Shown here one piece after another: positions 62,772 through 64,000 of a stretch of DNA of 64,000 nucleotides. The notes under the pieces were generated by a model. That model searched no databases. It was given only the letters and a program-made list of their open reading frames with translations, and was not told where the DNA came from. Location: contig NZ_UYXQ01000007.1 of NCBI RefSeq assembly GCF_900624995.1, positions 62,001-126,000 on the forward strand, written 5' to 3'. Both the position numbers and the translations under genes were made by a program. Each line of letters starts with the position of its first letter. Within the stretch, counting starts at the first letter, position 1. This stretch comes from Pseudomonas antarctica. GTDB lineage: Bacteria > Pseudomonadota > Gammaproteobacteria > Pseudomonadales > Pseudomonadaceae.

Positions 62772-63950
62772 TTACTTGGAGAGAAACCGCATCCCTTCTT
62801 CCAAGCCCCGAAGGGTCAGCGGATACATCTGATCCTCGACCAACTCCCGCACAATCCCCGTCGATGCCGTATAGCCCCACGTATCTTTCGGGTATGGGTT
62901 TATCCAGATCAGCTTCTTGTACTTGGCCATGAAGCGCTGCATCCACACATACCCAGGCTCTTCATTCCAGTGCTCGACGCTGCCGCCGGCCTGGGTGATT
63001 TCATACGGCGCCATCGACGCATCGCCGATAAAGATCACTTTGTAATCGGCGCCGTACTTGTGCAGCAAATCCTGGGTAGAGGTGCGCTCCGAGGTGCGGC
63101 GCCCGTTGTTCTTCCACACCGACTCGTACACGAAGTTGTGGAAGTAGAAGTACTCCAGGTGCTTGAACTCGGTCTTGCACGCGGAGAACAGCTCTTCGCA
63201 GATCTTCACATGCGCATCCATCGAGCCGCCGATGTCGAACAGCAGCAACAGCTTGATGGTGTTACGCCGCTCCGGACGCATCTGGATATTCAGCAACCCG
63301 GCATCGCGGGCGGTGTGGTCGATGGTGCCGTCGATGTCCAGCTCTTCGGCCGCCCCTTGGCGCGCGAACTTGCGCAGGCGGCGCAGGGCGATCTTGATGT
63401 TGCGCGTGCCCAGTTCCACCTGATCGTCGAGGTTCTTGTATTCACGCTGGTCCCAGACTTTCACCGCCTTGCCCTGGCGCTTGCCGGCGTCACCCACGCG
63501 AATGCCTTCAGGGTTATAGCCACCCGAGCCGAACGGGCTGGTGCCGCCAGTGCCGATCCACTTGTTACCACCGGCGTGGCGTTCTTTCTGTTCTTCCAGG
63601 CGTTTTTTGAATTCCTCGATCAGCTTGTCCAGGCCGCCAAGCGACTGAATCTGCGCGCGCTCTTCATCGCTCAGCGAGCGCTCGAACTCTTTGCGCAGCC
63701 ACTCTTCGGGGATCAGCGCCTGCAGGTGGTCATCGAGCTTTTCCAGGCCGTTGAAGTACGCGCCAAAGGCCCGGTCGAACTTGTCGAAATGCCGTTCGTC
63801 CTTGACCAGAATCGCCCTGGCCAAGTAGTAAAACTCGTCCATGTCGGCGAAGACCACGCGCTGTTTCAGCGCGTTGATCAGGTCGAGCAGCTCGCGCACC
63901 GACACTGGCACCTTGGCGGCACGCATCTCATTGAACAGGTTGAGCAACAT
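62772..63950 (-). CDS. VWA domain protein, CoxE-like
   Basis: 392 residues. The N-terminal half (LFNEMRAAKVPVSVRELLDL, VFADMDEFYYLARAILVKDE) is typical of MoxR-partner VWA proteins. The C-terminal VWA domain has LLFDIGGSMDAHVKICEELF; the metal-site motif is DIGGS in place of DxSxS. The start (ATG) overlaps the stop of the MoxR-type gene (TAATG). Likely works with that ATPase as chaperone for an unknown complex. Confidence 0.88.
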   Translation of the reverse strand: MLLNLFNEMRAAKVPVSVRELLDLINALKQRVVFADMDEFYYLARAILVKDERHFDKFDRAFGAYFNGLEKLDDHLQALIPEEWLRKEFERSLSDEERAQIQSLGGLDKLIEEFKKRLEEQKERHAGGNKWIGTGGTSPFGSGGYNPEGIRVGDAGKRQGKAVKVWDQREYKNLDDQVELGTRNIKIALRRLRKFARQGAAEELDIDGTIDHTARDAGLLNIQMRPERRNTIKLLLLFDIGGSMDAHVKICEELFSACKTEFKHLEYFYFHNFVYESVWKNNGRRTSERTSTQDLLHKYGADYKVIFIGDASMAPYEITQAGGSVEHWNEEPGYVWMQRFMAKYKKLIWINPYPKDTWGYTASTGIVRELVEDQMYPLTLRGLEEGMRFLSK

Positions 63951-64000
63951 TATCGATTACCGCGACGGCTCATGAATGCCAGACGTTCCAGCAATTGCAC
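63950..64000 (-). CDS. MoxR family ATPase, C-terminal end only
   Basis: Sixteen codons reach the stop TAA at 63952-63950: QLLERLAFMSRRGNR, the usual C-terminus of the MoxR-type AAA ATPases found before this VWA gene in Pseudomonas. Identification rests on context and this short tail; the rest lies beyond the window. Confidence 0.55.
   Translation of the reverse strand: MQLLERLAFMSRRGNR

Overview
The window looks like a chromosome segment of a Pseudomonas of the fluorescens group. Codon use is GC-rich, LysR-type regulators are numerous, and many intergenic gaps carry the short 'GGGAGCGGGCTTGCTCGC' REP-type palindromes known from this group. Recognisable core genes include pobA, rnd, ptrB, pxpABC and an aruI-like gene. 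The assignment is inference from gene content and repeats; no alignment was run.

Region 1 (1-12.5 kb) is accessory DNA. It opens with a cytochrome P460 gene (cut by the window edge) and a DUF417 membrane protein. A TetR regulator with a perfect 20-bp palindrome follows, then a tight row of a DUF4331 protein, a cytochrome c, a DUF4198 protein and a HupE/UreJ permease. A stress-type set comes next: two PRC-barrel proteins, a broken redoxin gene, a YihY/BrkB membrane protein, a triple-BON periplasmic protein and a small hydrophilic protein. The region ends in debris: an IS1182-like transposase remnant, an internally deleted umuC/rulB-like gene, a tRNA 3'-end fragment and a strong terminator at 12.42-12.50 kb. 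That edge is a plausible island boundary.

Region 2 (12.5-27 kb) holds an MFS exporter, a membrane protein of unknown role, a cytochrome b561 / TPR / ECF sigma / anti-sigma operon, an AraC regulator with an SDR enzyme, a deletion scar joining a LysR gene to a histone-deacetylase-like gene, a secreted beta-propeller, a parDE-type toxin-antitoxin pair, and a LysR regulator convergent with an MHS transporter / binding-protein pair.

Region 3 (27-45 kb) is catabolic and regulator-rich: VOC protein, LtrA, CHMI-type tautomerase, CynX/NimT transporter, AruI-type 2-ketoarginine decarboxylase with a ruined aldehyde dehydrogenase behind it, an NAD(P)-binding protein and MBL-fold protein opposite a LysR gene, pobA with its AraC regulator, a Cache-domain protein, a PheC-like cyclohexadienyl dehydratase and a glutamine-synthetase-family gene.

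Region 4 (45-64 kb) is housekeeping-like: methyltransferase, rnd-ycgL, hydroxyacid dehydrogenase, nitroreductase, YcgN, an M61-like protein, SPOUT methyltransferase, YajD nuclease, a periplasmic ParB/Srx-like protein, a spermidine-synthase-like protein, ptrB, a class II amidotransferase with DUF2937, a LysR gene divergent from pxpABC (5-oxoproline use), and a CoxE-like VWA gene behind a MoxR ATPase cut by the window end.
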